Below are positions 21,630 through 32,045 of a DNA stretch of 47,678 bases, one piece after another. Source of the DNA: a virus. A program made the position numbers and the translations under genes. The notes beneath the pieces were generated by a model, which saw nothing but the letters and a program-made list of their open reading frames with translations, made no database searches and had not been told where the DNA came from. Where the stretch lies: the IMG/VR virus record IMGVR_UViG_3300008113_000438, positions 1-47,678 of that record. One strand, 5' to 3'. The first letter of the stretch is position 1. Every line of letters begins with the position of its first letter.

Positions 21630-24600
21630 TTACAGGACACCATTTAATATTTCTTTATTAGTGTTAAACGGGTAGTATGAAGTGTATCCATTATTAGAGA
21701 AAAAATCTTTATAATTATAATTGGCGTTTGTGTCAAGTCTGTAATTAATGTAAAGACCCAACATTTCTTTAAAATTTTGATACGATGTTGAACCTATACT
21801 TCTAACAATAGAGCAATTTGGGTCTAATGTTGGGTCTACACAAATTTCTTTAATAAATTCATCTCTTGGACCTAAATCCATTATTGTTGTTGGGTGTCTT
21901 AGGGTACTGAATTCAGAACCTGATGCCGTTTTTTGGAAAATCGAGCCGTTCCATTTTGTGGACCTGTAATAAAATTTTTTTACTGCGTCATTTGATGTTT
22001 TTTCTGAAACTTTATAATATAGTAAATTTTGACAGTAATTGGTCCCTCTGACGTTCAAATCTAAAGTTTCTTCATTGTCCCATCTCACTCTAGCTTTGAA
22101 AGGGAACATATAAAGAGAACCCGCTAACCAGTTGTCAAAAAAGGAATAATTAGCAATACCTTCGCAGAAAACTTTATTTACCAATTTTCTTCTTGCATAT
22201 TCTCTGATTAATTTAAATTGTACATCTCTATTGTCTGTATGAGCCGCGGGAATTACTGTGTAAACACCAAATCTAAATTCAGAAAAACCACTTCTCGTGT
22301 CACATTTTATCGAACAAGGGTTTTTGGACAAGTCATTAGCTGCTGCTTGTCCAACTACCATTAAGTTTAAATTATTACAATTTGTACCAGGGTTTGCCGT
22401 TGTTCCACTATAATCGGCAGTAGTACCGCTTGCACAGTAACTTATTTTTACAATACCACTATCGTCATATATTGTATTTTGAGATAAACACCCTTCGGGT
22501 AAAGATGTGGAATCAAACGAGCTTGTTGTTGAACCGGTTATCGGGTAATTTGAATCGTATATTTCGTAAGTGAATCCCGACCAAACATAATCTTTTGGGA
22601 TTGTTGGGTCGTTCCATTGTAACCACGAATTTGCGGACGCTAAATCTCTACCTAAAACACCTGTTGTTGAACCACAAGTATAGTTTCTGTAAAGAAAAGT
22701 ATAACTATTTCCTGTTGTTAATCCACTTAATGCTGTAATATCGGCCGTTTGTGCACCTGAATGAGCTAGATAAGAAGTAACCCTTATGTAATAATTTCTA
22801 TTAGGATTTACTATTATATTGTTTATAATTGTTGATAATGATTGTCCATACGTGTAACCCGTATAATAATAAGATGTTAAACCACTTGAGGGTGATTCAC
22901 TTAAAAAATATTCTCTTTCAGTTGGGTCATAGTCACATATAAAAATATCTGTCACCGTGGAATCACAGGTTCCTGTTACCACGGGTACACCATCTCCACC
23001 AGCGTAGGACATAGAACCATCTCTAGCGCAAACACCTGTAACTGATGACCCACTAAATGGTATTGATTGGGATTGAATTGAGTTATTAGTACAATCTCTC
23101 CAAGTATAGGTGGTTGTGCCAGTAGTTGGTGGTGGTAAAGTGTATGTTGTACAATTAACCAAAAAAGTAAGTTTGTCTCGAACCGCGGTACCACTAGCGA
23201 CTTTTTGATATATGTTAGAAGGGTCGGTGTCAGTCGACGAATCTTCCGTAAAAACTTGAATTTCATCACAAGATTCACATTCGGGATATATTGTTAAACT
23301 TAATCTTACTGTTCCCAATGCTTGTAATGGTTCAATAATTGATTCATCCCACCCGTCAAAAGGTGCCCAATAAAAAGTCCATCCTAAAATATTCCAAGGA
23401 CCAATTCTAACTTTTTCATAAATTAATTGAAATGGAGCAATGATAATTTGAACAGCACCAACAAAGGCGGTATATATGACTCTTTCGAACGCATTAATAA
23501 TAATCGCCAAAAGAATTGCAAAACTAAACTTTCTCCACGCATAATTTATTGGTGGGGTGACAACACTTGATTCGCAATCTTCTTCCGCTTTTGGTGCAAT
23601 ATCTTTTATACCTAAAAAGTTGTCTTTACCACCTTTAAAATGCCCACCCATGTAAGATGTTACAGTGTAGACTTTGTTATATGTAAATCTATAGAAATAA
23701 TCCTCAGGATAATAACTTCCATAAGTCTGATTGAATATTACTGATGAACTTGTGGCTGAAGTTGGGTAGTCGTCCCAATTTAATGAAAACGCATATGAAC
23801 CATCAACGTCGGAATTGTACTCCCTAATGTTTGGTATCAAATAACTAGCAACATATCTAACCCTACCTAAAGTTTCATTTTTACCTGATATTCTGAATCT
23901 ATAACAAGCCGATGTTGGTATTCCTTTGTTAGGGTCATTTGTTGTTTCATTTTCACCAAATTCATTTGTGTACACAAAATCCATGTTCATGGGTAATGGG
24001 ACCACAAATGAACCATCGTCCTCGATATCTTCTTGTATTTCGTATCTCTCAAGTATTGGTCGACCACTACTGTCTTTATTTGGTGTAAACCTTATTATTT
24101 CAATAACAGCATCAAATGTGGTTAAATCACATTTTCGACCCATCTCACCTCTTGGTCTACAATTTTTATTTATTGTATTTTTACCTTTATCCGAATATAT
24201 TGAACCTAATAGATACGCTTTTGGCTCTACTTTAACCCCTTTACTTGATAAATCAAAATCAGTTCTGGTTAATCCAATTTCACATAAATCTTCGTTACCC
24301 CAAAAAGGATAAACTTCTATAGTTTGATTAAAAGAAACTATTTGAGGTAAAGTGTCTAAATCATTTGACGCTTTGTACGAATATGTATTTTTGAATTTGT
24401 CAACACCTAAACCTTGTCTAATAAAATCGTCAGGTCTAAGTGAAAAACACCCAATATCAGATAAATCTACATCAACATGAATTGTTTGTGTCCCTACAGG
24501 AACACCCCAAATCATGAAGTCACCAGCATCGTTTGTTTTTACAGTGTATTTGTAATATTTTTCATAAACCTCAAGAACCTCTTCTCTCGTTAAAATATCT

Positions 24601-24971
24601 TTTTGGTCAGGGAATGTACCGGTTGGTTCGTGTCCACCGTGTTGTTTTCGACTTGGTAAAAGATTATATCTATATCCTTCATCATTTTTACTATCTACCG
24701 TGGTAAATGGATATAACTCAGAAATTACGGGGTCGTTTGAATCTTCTTCGGATATTGGAATGAAAATAGAAACTCTAGCATTTGGAACACCGAATCCATT
24801 GTTTACAAAGATTCTTCCACAAACAACACCATAGTCCGCACACATTGAGGAGTATACCTCCGTCTGTGTGAATTTAAGGGATAATATTTCCAATAAGTCA
24901 AAGTCGTTTTTTAATTCGACAACAACTTTTTGGTCTTTACCTATATTTGTGGAAATTCTGTGTTTCTGCAT
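21630..24971 (-). CDS. Large baseplate/tail protein with carboxypeptidase-regulatory-like domain (1113 aa)
   Basis: The N-terminal 180 residues contain a carboxypeptidase regulatory-like (transthyretin-type) beta-sandwich: GRIFVNNGFGVPNARVSIFI followed later by KTNDAGDFMIWGVPVGTQ. This fold is frequent on phage and bacterial surface proteins. A second similar segment may lie near residues 285-330. Around residues 480-520 is an unusual hydrophobic stretch (FAILLAIIINAFERVIYTAF and continuing) that would rank as one or two membrane helices. The C-terminal half is Cys-rich and Thr/Gly-rich, then more compact and charged. The gene follows gp6-like with a 50-base AT-rich gap and no Shine-Dalgarno sequence. 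It occupies the place where T4 has gp7/gp8 wedge genes, but no similarity to those is visible to me. Confidence 0.7.
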   Translation of the reverse strand: MQKHRISTNIGKDQKVVVELKNDFDLLEILSLKFTQTEVYSSMCADYGVVCGRIFVNNGFGVPNARVSIFIPISEEDSNDPVISELYPFTTVDSKNDEGYRYNLLPSRKQHGGHEPTGTFPDQKDILTREEVLEVYEKYYKYTVKTNDAGDFMIWGVPVGTQTIHVDVDLSDIGCFSLRPDDFIRQGLGVDKFKNTYSYKASNDLDTLPQIVSFNQTIEVYPFWGNEDLCEIGLTRTDFDLSSKGVKVEPKAYLLGSIYSDKGKNTINKNCRPRGEMGRKCDLTTFDAVIEIIRFTPNKDSSGRPILERYEIQEDIEDDGSFVVPLPMNMDFVYTNEFGENETTNDPNKGIPTSACYRFRISGKNETLGRVRYVASYLIPNIREYNSDVDGSYAFSLNWDDYPTSATSSSVIFNQTYGSYYPEDYFYRFTYNKVYTVTSYMGGHFKGGKDNFLGIKDIAPKAEEDCESSVVTPPINYAWRKFSFAILLAIIINAFERVIYTAFVGAVQIIIAPFQLIYEKVRIGPWNILGWTFYWAPFDGWDESIIEPLQALGTVRLSLTIYPECESCDEIQVFTEDSSTDTDPSNIYQKVASGTAVRDKLTFLVNCTTYTLPPPTTGTTTYTWRDCTNNSIQSQSIPFSGSSVTGVCARDGSMSYAGGDGVPVVTGTCDSTVTDIFICDYDPTEREYFLSESPSSGLTSYYYTGYTYGQSLSTIINNIIVNPNRNYYIRVTSYLAHSGAQTADITALSGLTTGNSYTFLYRNYTCGSTTGVLGRDLASANSWLQWNDPTIPKDYVWSGFTYEIYDSNYPITGSTTSSFDSTSLPEGCLSQNTIYDDSGIVKISYCASGTTADYSGTTANPGTNCNNLNLMVVGQAAANDLSKNPCSIKCDTRSGFSEFRFGVYTVIPAAHTDNRDVQFKLIREYARRKLVNKVFCEGIANYSFFDNWLAGSLYMFPFKARVRWDNEETLDLNVRGTNYCQNLLYYKVSEKTSNDAVKKFYYRSTKWNGSIFQKTASGSEFSTLRHPTTIMDLGPRDEFIKEICVDPTLDPNCSIVRSIGSTSYQNFKEMLGLYINYRLDTNANYNYKDFFSNNGYTSYYPFNTNKEILNGVL

Positions 24972-25023
24972 TATTCTATAAATAGAAAATTATGGATTTC
25001 CAGAAAAATAAATAAAAATTAAA

Positions 25024-26742
25024 TTAGAATGTAGTCGTTCCTAATGTTTTTACTCTAACTTTTATATCTTTCTGAGGAAATCTTATTTGATATATTTGGT
25101 TAGATTTCATAGCGTTTACCACTCCATTTACTTCACCTATTGTTTTATATAAATCACCAACAAATAATGGGTCACCCATTTTTCTTTTTTCAATTGAAAA
25201 ATAACTAACAGTATCCTCGATAATAGTTTTAACAATCTCTGTTTGGTTACCATTTTTATCAATAACAACGTCAATCTCTAGTGTGAAATCAACCACTTCA
25301 CCGCTTTGAACTTCTAAAAAGTCATTAACCATTCGGTACTCGGCTAAGTAAGATAAAATGTTGTTTTTTAATGTGTTTGAAACAGTATCAATAAGATTAC
25401 CATTCTCATCATATGACAATAATTTAATTTTTATTTTATTGTCTTCTTCCATCACGTTTACCTTAGCGGGAGCCCCATATGTTGATGGCATTGTCTCAAT
25501 TAAAGATTTATAATCATTAAGAGTTACCGCCCTATTTTGTGCAGAGAAGTTATATGCTATCATGTTTCTAACTTCTTCAATTGTGGGTTGGTCCGCACCT
25601 CCAACAGCTGGTGTTACGTTGGTTACGGTTAAAGAATTTTGTACTTGAGTGTTCGTTGATGAGTTAGGTCCATTAATAGAAAATTCAACATTATCTACAC
25701 TTGTAATAATATCAATACCGAGATTACTATCCTTACCTCCTCCAATTCTATATTTTATGAATAACGTTGTATTTGATTTCGGTAAAGCACCTAATGATAG
25801 GTTATTCAAATACGTTCCAAGACTTACTCTTAAAGTACCTTGGTTATAGTTGTCCAAATTATCCAATGGATTAACATTACCAGAACCAAATGTTACCGAA
25901 AAATAATTTTCGGGAGTATATTCTGTAATAAATTTATTTGTAACTGGAACGTATGTTCCCGATATGAAATTATCACTATCAGATGCCGATGTTGGGTCGG
26001 GCACAAATACTTTATCTTGTATTAATGATTTTACTTCGTACCATTTATTTTCAGAACTTAAAAATTCAGAGTTAGTTGGATTATTTACAAAGTTTGTTCC
26101 CTCTTTATGAATTACTCCACTCACCCCTAATATGTTTTGTTCAGGTAAGAATATTTTTAAGAAAGGTTTTTGGTCAACTTCTGTTATAACTTTTCTATAT
26201 ATTCTTGTTACACCATTTACAACAGCTTCTCTTTTTACAATTGAGTATGATATGAGTCTATTATTACCATCAAAATTTGGGATTTTTAATCTGTTTGGTT
26301 CACCTCTTTTATTGAAGGGATTTGAGAAATCAATATCGTCGATGGTTTCAAAAACTTGTCCCCCACCCGATACTTGTGCACCTGATTTTATAGTCCCCAA
26401 ATAACGCTCATCTTCTTTATCTCCTCTAACAGGTACTTGTATTGTAAAATCACACAAAGAAACCGATGGTCTATTACCTGGTATTCTCATACCATATGTT
26501 TTGGCAATATGATACAATGATTGTCTTTGTTGTGCAAAATCTAGCATTGTCTCTTGCCAAACCCTATCAATGTGAAAATGTAAATTGTCTGTCACAGCGG
26601 CATTTAAATCCAATAAAACAGAATAAATTGATGCGTCATTTGTATTCTTAATCAAATCGGGATAATATTCCCTTGTGAGATTAACTAGTTCCTGTCTTAA
26701 ACTCGCAAAGTCTCTGACGGCGTATGATATTTTTTTAGCCAT
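25024..26742 (-). CDS. Baseplate wedge protein, gp6/J-like (572 aa)
   Basis: This is a gp6-type wedge protein, the core component that forms the baseplate ring around the hub. Visible family features: the N-terminus with DFASLRQELVNLTREYYPDL and the following segment about dimerising helices (NLHFHIDRVWQETMLDFAQQ), and the C-terminal core GGADQPTIEEVRNMIAYNFS, AQNRAVTLNDYKSLIETMPS and GAPAKVNV, the hallmark of baseplate J/gp6 proteins. The length is close to the T4 protein (about 660 residues). It begins two bases after the gp25-like gene stops, the same pairing found in T4-like and P2-like tails, so both wedge proteins are made together. Confidence 0.9.
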   Translation of the reverse strand: MAKKISYAVRDFASLRQELVNLTREYYPDLIKNTNDASIYSVLLDLNAAVTDNLHFHIDRVWQETMLDFAQQRQSLYHIAKTYGMRIPGNRPSVSLCDFTIQVPVRGDKEDERYLGTIKSGAQVSGGGQVFETIDDIDFSNPFNKRGEPNRLKIPNFDGNNRLISYSIVKREAVVNGVTRIYRKVITEVDQKPFLKIFLPEQNILGVSGVIHKEGTNFVNNPTNSEFLSSENKWYEVKSLIQDKVFVPDPTSASDSDNFISGTYVPVTNKFITEYTPENYFSVTFGSGNVNPLDNLDNYNQGTLRVSLGTYLNNLSLGALPKSNTTLFIKYRIGGGKDSNLGIDIITSVDNVEFSINGPNSSTNTQVQNSLTVTNVTPAVGGADQPTIEEVRNMIAYNFSAQNRAVTLNDYKSLIETMPSTYGAPAKVNVMEEDNKIKIKLLSYDENGNLIDTVSNTLKNNILSYLAEYRMVNDFLEVQSGEVVDFTLEIDVVIDKNGNQTEIVKTIIEDTVSYFSIEKRKMGDPLFVGDLYKTIGEVNGVVNAMKSNQIYQIRFPQKDIKVRVKTLGTTTF

Positions 26743-26743
26743 A

Positions 26744-27172
26744 TTATATGTTAATAATTATAAAATCGGACGAAACAAAAGGTTCGTTATTTATGTCATA
26801 GTCAATTCGAACTTTTGCGGTATATGGTTTGGTTGAATAATCAGAAACTCTAAACAATCTTGAGTCCTCATCTTCTTGTGGGCTCATAGATTCTTCAGGG
26901 TCTTGGTCAGCGGGTGTAACTCTAATTGATTTTATTTCTAAATTAGGTATGTATAATTTCACCGCAGTTCTTATTTCATCTTCTATCTGACCCCATGTTA
27001 CAGCGTCATTTGGTTCAAAAATAAATTCATATAATCTAGTCCCAAAATCAGGTAAATAATATCTTGAACCCTTTCTTGTTAATAACAAGTGAATCAAGTT
27101 TGCACGAATCTCTCTCTCAGGGGTTTCGGTCGGATTATATATTGTTTGATTTTTTTGCTCCTGTATAATCAA
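26744..27172 (-). CDS. Baseplate wedge protein, gp25-like (142 aa), TTG start
   Basis: A GPW/gp25 family protein, the small wedge component at the inner baseplate ring that nucleates the sheath. The family core is clear: REIRANLIHLLLTRKGSRYY, then LPDFGTRLYEFIFEPND and IEDEIRTAVKLYIPNLEIKS. The length is normal for the family (about 130). There is no ATG in the N-terminal region: the codon at 27172-27170 is TTG, and the frame is closed by TAA about 24 bases further upstream, so TTG (or a neighbouring ATT/ATA) must initiate. It starts the second baseplate block, about 50 bases after nrdA. Confidence 0.9.
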   Translation of the reverse strand: MIIQEQKNQTIYNPTETPEREIRANLIHLLLTRKGSRYYLPDFGTRLYEFIFEPNDAVTWGQIEDEIRTAVKLYIPNLEIKSIRVTPADQDPEESMSPQEDEDSRLFRVSDYSTKPYTAKVRIDYDINNEPFVSSDFIIINI

Positions 27173-27192
27173 ACAAAGTAGATGTATGGTTA

Positions 27193-27198
27193 ATTATA
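27193..27198 (-). promoter_or_regulatory. Possible -10 element before the second baseplate block
   Basis: In the 50-bp gap after nrdA the minus strand has an exact TATAAT (27198-27193), some 20 bases upstream of the TTG start of the gp25-like gene. No good -35 hexamer is present at 17 bases, so this is a weak call made because the gap marks a switch from nucleotide metabolism to structural genes. Confidence 0.2.
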
Positions 27199-27222
27199 AA
27201 ATATCAATGGAGCCACCTACAG

Positions 27223-29655
27223 TTACGAGCCACAACCTTCACATTCAAAAGGAGAATCTGTTGGTCTTGATGGTATTGACATCTCCACGACTTCTTCTTC
27301 TTTTTGATTATTTTGGTTGTATGAAGTATTTTGTACTTCTTTAGCTTCAACTGTGGGTTTTGCTGTTGAGGTGTCGATTCCTAAACCCTTTAATGGGTCA
27401 ACAGCAGCTCTGGTTCGTAAATAATACATACCCGTTTTTAAACCAAGTTTCCATCCATAAAGATGTGCGGCTAAAACTTTGGTTTTGTTTGCGTTGTCAA
27501 TAAATAAATTTAAAGACTGTGATTGGTCAATGTAAATTGACCTGTTTGCCGCCATGGTTAAGATTCTTTTTTGAGACATTTCCCAAACTGTTTTGTAAAC
27601 TTCTTTCACATCAACAGGTACCTCAGGAATGTTTTGAACAGAACCATTTTCCATGATTAGTTTTTTCTTTAATTCGTCAGACCACAATCCTCTTTCAAGT
27701 AATTCATTTACGAGATGTTTATTGATTACAATAAATTCACCTCCTAATGTTCTTCTTGAGTAAAGGTTAGATGTAAATGGTTCAAATGCTTCATTATTAC
27801 CAAGAATTTGTGCGGTAGATGCTGTTGGCATAGGAGCAACTAATAGAGAGTTTCTTACACCATGTTTAACAACATCTTTTCTTAGTGACTTCCAATCCCA
27901 TCTTCCACTTGTGTCCTTGTCTGTTTTACCCCATAACTCGTATTGAAATTGACCTTTAGATAACGGAGAACCTTCAAATGAAGAGTACGCCCCGTTTTCA
28001 ACAGCCAAGTCTTTAGACGATGTGAGAGCCGCGAAATAAATTGTTTCAAATATTTCTACTTGTAATTTGTCCGAATCCTCACTTTCAAAAGGTAATTTTA
28101 ACATACAAAACACATCCGCCAATCCTTGTACACCTAAACCAACTGGTCTATGTTTCATGTTTGAAAGTTTTGTTTCCTCAGTAGGGTAAAAATTCAAATC
28201 AATAACGTTGTTTAGGTTTTTCACAACTTGATATACATTATCATAAAGTAGTTCATGATTAAATTCTTTATTAATGATGTATTTTGGTAATGCGATTGAC
28301 GCTAAATTACAAACCGCTTGTTCTGTTGGGCTTGAGTACTCAATAATCTCGGTACACAAATTAGATGATTTAATTGTACCTAAGTTCTTTTGGTTTGATT
28401 TGTAATTAGCAGCATCCTTGTACAACATGTATGGGGTACCGGTCTCAATTTGTGCCGTTAAAATTGCGTCCATTAATTTTCTCGCTTTAACAACTTTTCT
28501 TGCTCGACCCTCTTTCTCATACCTTTCGTACAATTCTGTGAATTCTTGAGTAAAAGAAAATGGGTCATCATAAGCGTCTGACAAACCAGGAGCTTCATCA
28601 GGTGAAAATAGTGACCACTCCCCGTCTTCCTCAACTCTTTTCATAAAAAGATTGGGTGTCCACATCGCTAAGAATAAATCACGAGCCCTTAATTCTTCTT
28701 TACCGTGATTTTTTCTCAAATCAATAAATTCAAAAACATCTGCGTGCCATGGCTCAAGATAAATCGCGAAAGAACCTTTTCTTTTACCACCCTGATTAAT
28801 CCAACGAGCGACTTCATTGTATGTTTTCATCATCGGGAGTAGTCCGTCTGATTCACCACCTGTTCCTTTAATATATGAACCCTTGGCTCTAACATCATGA
28901 ACATGTAGTCCGATACCACCAGCCCATTTTGAAATTTTAGCAACATCTTTAATTGTGTCAAACAAACCATCAATGTCATCACCTTTATTACCAATTAAGA
29001 AACAAGAAGACATTTGTGGTCTACGAGTACCGGCATTAAACAAAGTTGGAGTTGCGTGAGTGTAAAAATGTTGTGATAAATCGTCATAAATTCTCAAAGC
29101 AGTTTCTAAGTCACCATTACAAATACCAACAGCAACTCTCATGTACATATATTGAGGTCTTTCAACGATTCTTCTTCCGATTTTCAAAAGGTAAGAACGT
29201 TCAAGAGTTTTAAATCCAAAATAATCAAAATCAAAATCTCTCTCTTGAACAATCGCACCATCTAAAGATTCTTTGTTTTGAATCACAAATTGATAAACCT
29301 CATCTGATATTAAAGATGAATCTTTTCCTGTTCTTGGTTCAATAAATGAGTGAAGTTCTTTAATACATTGGGAAAACTTTTTTGGTGTCGTTTTATGTAG
29401 ATTTGACACCGCCAATCTTCCAGCTAATTTAGCATAGTCTGAATGTGTTGTTACCATAGACGCAGCCGTCTCGGCTGCTAATGTGTCCAACTCAGTTGTA
29501 GATATACCATCGTAAATCCCTTGAGTAACTTTAAGAGTCACTAATGTTGGGTCAATGTATTCTAAATTCAAATCATCACAGAAATATTGTATTCTTCTGG
29601 TGATTTTGTCATATCTCATTTCTTCCAATGAGCCATCTCTCTTTTTTACTTTCAT
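27223..29655 (-). CDS. nrdA: Ribonucleoside-diphosphate reductase large (alpha) subunit, class Ia
   Basis: Reduces ribonucleoside diphosphates to deoxy forms, feeding phage DNA synthesis; acts with the NrdB encoded just upstream. An N-terminal ATP-cone is present (KRDGSLEEMRYDKITRRI at about residues 5-22), so allosteric dATP control is likely kept. Active-site residues match class I enzymes: C218 (MSSCFLIG), N432/C434/E436 (SNLCTEI) and C449 (AVCNLAS). The radical-relay Tyr pair is in GMYYLRTRAA near residues 735-745. The C-terminal redox pair is C805/C808 (CEGCGS). At 810 residues it is somewhat longer than the E. coli protein (761) because of a Gln/Asn-rich linker before the tail. The gene starts 7 bases after nrdB ends; the order nrdB-nrdA is the reverse of T4. 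Confidence 0.97.
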   Translation of the reverse strand: MKVKKRDGSLEEMRYDKITRRIQYFCDDLNLEYIDPTLVTLKVTQGIYDGISTTELDTLAAETAASMVTTHSDYAKLAGRLAVSNLHKTTPKKFSQCIKELHSFIEPRTGKDSSLISDEVYQFVIQNKESLDGAIVQERDFDFDYFGFKTLERSYLLKIGRRIVERPQYMYMRVAVGICNGDLETALRIYDDLSQHFYTHATPTLFNAGTRRPQMSSCFLIGNKGDDIDGLFDTIKDVAKISKWAGGIGLHVHDVRAKGSYIKGTGGESDGLLPMMKTYNEVARWINQGGKRKGSFAIYLEPWHADVFEFIDLRKNHGKEELRARDLFLAMWTPNLFMKRVEEDGEWSLFSPDEAPGLSDAYDDPFSFTQEFTELYERYEKEGRARKVVKARKLMDAILTAQIETGTPYMLYKDAANYKSNQKNLGTIKSSNLCTEIIEYSSPTEQAVCNLASIALPKYIINKEFNHELLYDNVYQVVKNLNNVIDLNFYPTEETKLSNMKHRPVGLGVQGLADVFCMLKLPFESEDSDKLQVEIFETIYFAALTSSKDLAVENGAYSSFEGSPLSKGQFQYELWGKTDKDTSGRWDWKSLRKDVVKHGVRNSLLVAPMPTASTAQILGNNEAFEPFTSNLYSRRTLGGEFIVINKHLVNELLERGLWSDELKKKLIMENGSVQNIPEVPVDVKEVYKTVWEMSQKRILTMAANRSIYIDQSQSLNLFIDNANKTKVLAAHLYGWKLGLKTGMYYLRTRAAVDPLKGLGIDTSTAKPTVEAKEVQNTSYNQNNQKEEEVVEMSIPSRPTDSPFECEGCGS

Positions 29656-29662
29656 AATCTAA

Positions 29663-30640
29663 TTAAAAATCTATATCTTCAAATGATGTATCCATATCTT
29701 CAATGGAAACGTTATTATTCACACCAGCTTTTTGATATTCAGCAACTCTTTTTTCAAAGAAATTAGTCTTACCTTGAAGAGCAATATTTTGCATGAAATC
29801 AAATGGATTTTCAACATTGTAGACCTTTGAACAATTTAATGACATTAATAGTCTATCGGTCACAAATTCCAAATATTGAGACATCAAATCTGAATTCATA
29901 CCAATTAGTTTAACAGGTAGTGCCTCTAAAATAAATTCTTTTTCAATCTCTAAAGCTCCACAGATAATGTCTTTAATTCTCTTCTCACTTAATTTATTTT
30001 CAATATGGTGATTAAACAAATGACAAGCAAAGTCACAGTGCATTCCTTCATCTCTTGAAATAAGCTCATTTGAAAAGGTTAAACCCGGCATTAAACCACG
30101 TTTTTTGAGCCAGAAAATAGAACAGAATGAGCCAGAAAAGAAAATACCCTCAACAGCAGCAAAGGCAATAAGTCTTTCAACGAAGGTACCCTTTTCAATA
30201 TACTTTAACGCCCATTCCGCCTTTTTCTTAACAGCAGGGATTGTGTCAATTGCATTAAATAATCTACCTTGTTCTTGTTTATCCTTGATATATGTATCAA
30301 TCAACAAAGAATAAGTTTCACTGTGAATATTTTCCATCATGATTTGGAAACCATAAAACATTTTAGCTTCCGTATATTGTACCGCATTCACAAAATTCAT
30401 TGCAATGTTTTCATTTACAATACCATCCGAAGCGGCGAAAAATGCTAATACGTTTTTAACAAAATGTTGTTCATCTTCATTTAGTTTGTTTTCCCAATCA
30501 TAAATGTCTTGAGCTAAATCAATTTCTTCAGCAGTCCAAAAACATGCTTCTTGTTGTTTGTAAAGTTTCCAAATGTCGTGGTGTTCGATTGGAAAAAGGA
30601 CAAAACGTCCTGGATTTTCTTTCAAAATCTTCTCTGTCAT
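29663..30640 (-). CDS. nrdB: Ribonucleoside-diphosphate reductase small (beta) subunit, class Ia
   Basis: Carries the diiron-tyrosyl radical that activates NrdA. All metal ligands are visible: D72 ([10 protein letters not shown]), E103 and H106 ([10 protein letters not shown]), E164 ([10 protein letters not shown]), E198 and H201 ([11 protein letters not shown]). The radical Tyr is Y110, four residues after H106, so this is a Tyr-bearing class Ia enzyme, not a Tyr-less one. The 325-residue length and the [16 protein letters not shown] signature resemble the eukaryote-like NrdB subgroup also common in Bacteroidota. The acidic C-terminus ([11 protein letters not shown]) is the usual NrdA-docking tail. 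The gene starts 14 bases after the helicase ends. Confidence 0.97.
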   Translation of the reverse strand: MTEKILKENPGRFVLFPIEHHDIWKLYKQQEACFWTAEEIDLAQDIYDWENKLNEDEQHFVKNVLAFFAASDGIVNENIAMNFVNAVQYTEAKMFYGFQIMMENIHSETYSLLIDTYIKDKQEQGRLFNAIDTIPAVKKKAEWALKYIEKGTFVERLIAFAAVEGIFFSGSFCSIFWLKKRGLMPGLTFSNELISRDEGMHCDFACHLFNHHIENKLSEKRIKDIICGALEIEKEFILEALPVKLIGMNSDLMSQYLEFVTDRLLMSLNCSKVYNVENPFDFMQNIALQGKTNFFEKRVAEYQKAGVNNNVSIEDMDTSFEDIDF

Positions 30641-30654
30641 GGTGATAATAATTA

Positions 30655-32031
30655 TTAATTTCTGTTTAAAGTTTCCTGTCTTTTGGTGAAAGCTTCTCTC
30701 ACCCTGTCAGCAGCGTTTTTTTGTTTCTCCTCTTTATGACCAAGGAGTGTTGTTTGAGACTCAGTATCAATGACTAACAGTCTATTGTCAAATTTACAAT
30801 TCTGCCAAATAATTCCGTCACGACCAATTCTTGACTTAAGTAAAGTCATGGTTGCTAAGTTATGTTCTTTTTGTTCTATGGTTTTACCTATTGATAAAAT
30901 TACGTGGGCAATTTGCGCTTTTTTAATTGACCCACCCATTTGGTCACTGTTTACAACTTCAGATGAAATAGATTCTCTGTTACCCTGAGTAGCCGTCCAT
31001 ATAACAATTCCAAATTCACTTGTCATCGCTTCTAAACTTCTCATTACTGAACCTTCACCTTTCCATTCTTCACCGAAATTAGATTTTTCGGGACTGATAC
31101 AGTCGACATAATCAATAACTAAAAGGTCAATCTTTTTACCTTCTGAAATTCTTTTTCTCAATCGAGATTTAATCTCAGATATTGAAACTGAATCACTTGG
31201 TAACTTTAAAATATCCAAGGTTCCTTTACTTTGAGTTTGAACCTCGTTTATCTTTTCTTTTACAAAATCTTTATTTTCAGGTTGTTCATCGGGTGCAATT
31301 CCTGACCAAATTGTGTAATGTTTCTTTTTGATGTTATCGGGATTGTCTTCAAAAAATATTTGAAGAACATTGTACCCATGTAAGTAAGCAGTATTTGCAA
31401 ATAATGATAATATGGTCGTTTTACCCGTACCTGTTGGTGCTAATACAACACCAAGTTCCCCAATACCCAAACCACCTTTTAAAGCGGTGTCAAGACCCTC
31501 TATACCTGTTGGTATTGGTTGTCTATTATCTTTTTCTAAAGCGGCGTCGATATTGTGAAAAACATCCATACATTCTTCAGGTGGTAATCCGACTTGTAGT
31601 GCCTTTTGAATAATACCTTCAATCTTATGATACTCTTGGAATTTACCATTTTCAATAATGGTTGTTACCATTTTAAGTTCCTTCTTTAAATTTTGTTGTT
31701 TACAAAAATTCAAAGCCTCTTCTCTGACCATTGGGTCATCTACGGTATTTTCTTTGATGTCGTGAATTGTATCTAAATGTATTCTCGCGGTTTCTTGTGA
31801 ACCCATTTCAAGAATTATAGTTTGACACAAACTTTGATAATCAGGAATTTTCCCATATTTCTGATAGTACTCTTTGATATGGGAGGTAATAAATCTAAAA
31901 GAACTATTATCAAAATATTTGCTCTCGATTACATCAATAATCTGTTCACCGTACTTTTTATCCTCTACAATTGATTTAATTAACGTTTGTTGAAATGACG
32001 CTCCGAGAAAACCAAAATTTTTTTCTGACAT
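30655..32031 (-). CDS. Replicative DNA helicase, DnaB/gp41-like (458 aa)
   Basis: A hexameric 5'-3' helicase of the RecA-fold DnaB/gp41 family that unwinds the phage replication fork. Residues 1-150 form the helical N-terminal domain. The ATPase core has Walker A at 198-206 (APTGTGKTT), the catalytic Glu strand near 225-230 (QIFFEDN), Walker B at 303-307 (LLVID, within [12 protein letters not shown]) and a motif near 345-350 ([10 protein letters not shown]) corresponding to the sensor/H3 region, followed by [13 protein letters not shown]. The length matches T4 gp41 (475). No primase is encoded in the window. Tight spacing with the 147-residue gene upstream and nrdB downstream suggests one operon. 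Confidence 0.93.
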   Translation of the reverse strand: MSEKNFGFLGASFQQTLIKSIVEDKKYGEQIIDVIESKYFDNSSFRFITSHIKEYYQKYGKIPDYQSLCQTIILEMGSQETARIHLDTIHDIKENTVDDPMVREEALNFCKQQNLKKELKMVTTIIENGKFQEYHKIEGIIQKALQVGLPPEECMDVFHNIDAALEKDNRQPIPTGIEGLDTALKGGLGIGELGVVLAPTGTGKTTILSLFANTAYLHGYNVLQIFFEDNPDNIKKKHYTIWSGIAPDEQPENKDFVKEKINEVQTQSKGTLDILKLPSDSVSISEIKSRLRKRISEGKKIDLLVIDYVDCISPEKSNFGEEWKGEGSVMRSLEAMTSEFGIVIWTATQGNRESISSEVVNSDQMGGSIKKAQIAHVILSIGKTIEQKEHNLATMTLLKSRIGRDGIIWQNCKFDNRLLVIDTESQTTLLGHKEEKQKNAADRVREAFTKRQETLNRN

Positions 32032-32045
32032 AGTTTTTTATTTTT

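Noticed and set aside
23926-24312. Plus-strand 128-codon open frame opposite the 1113-residue gene
   Set aside because: It is antisense to a much longer gene of the uniform strand, with no leader or family match.
24977-24984. TATAAATA, the T4 late promoter consensus, on the plus strand
   Set aside because: It points away from all genes, and such an AT octamer is expected by chance in AT-rich gaps.
26744-27172. Sequencing loss of an ATG in the gp25-like gene
   Set aside because: The core domain is intact and the length normal with a TTG start, so no error needs to be invoked.
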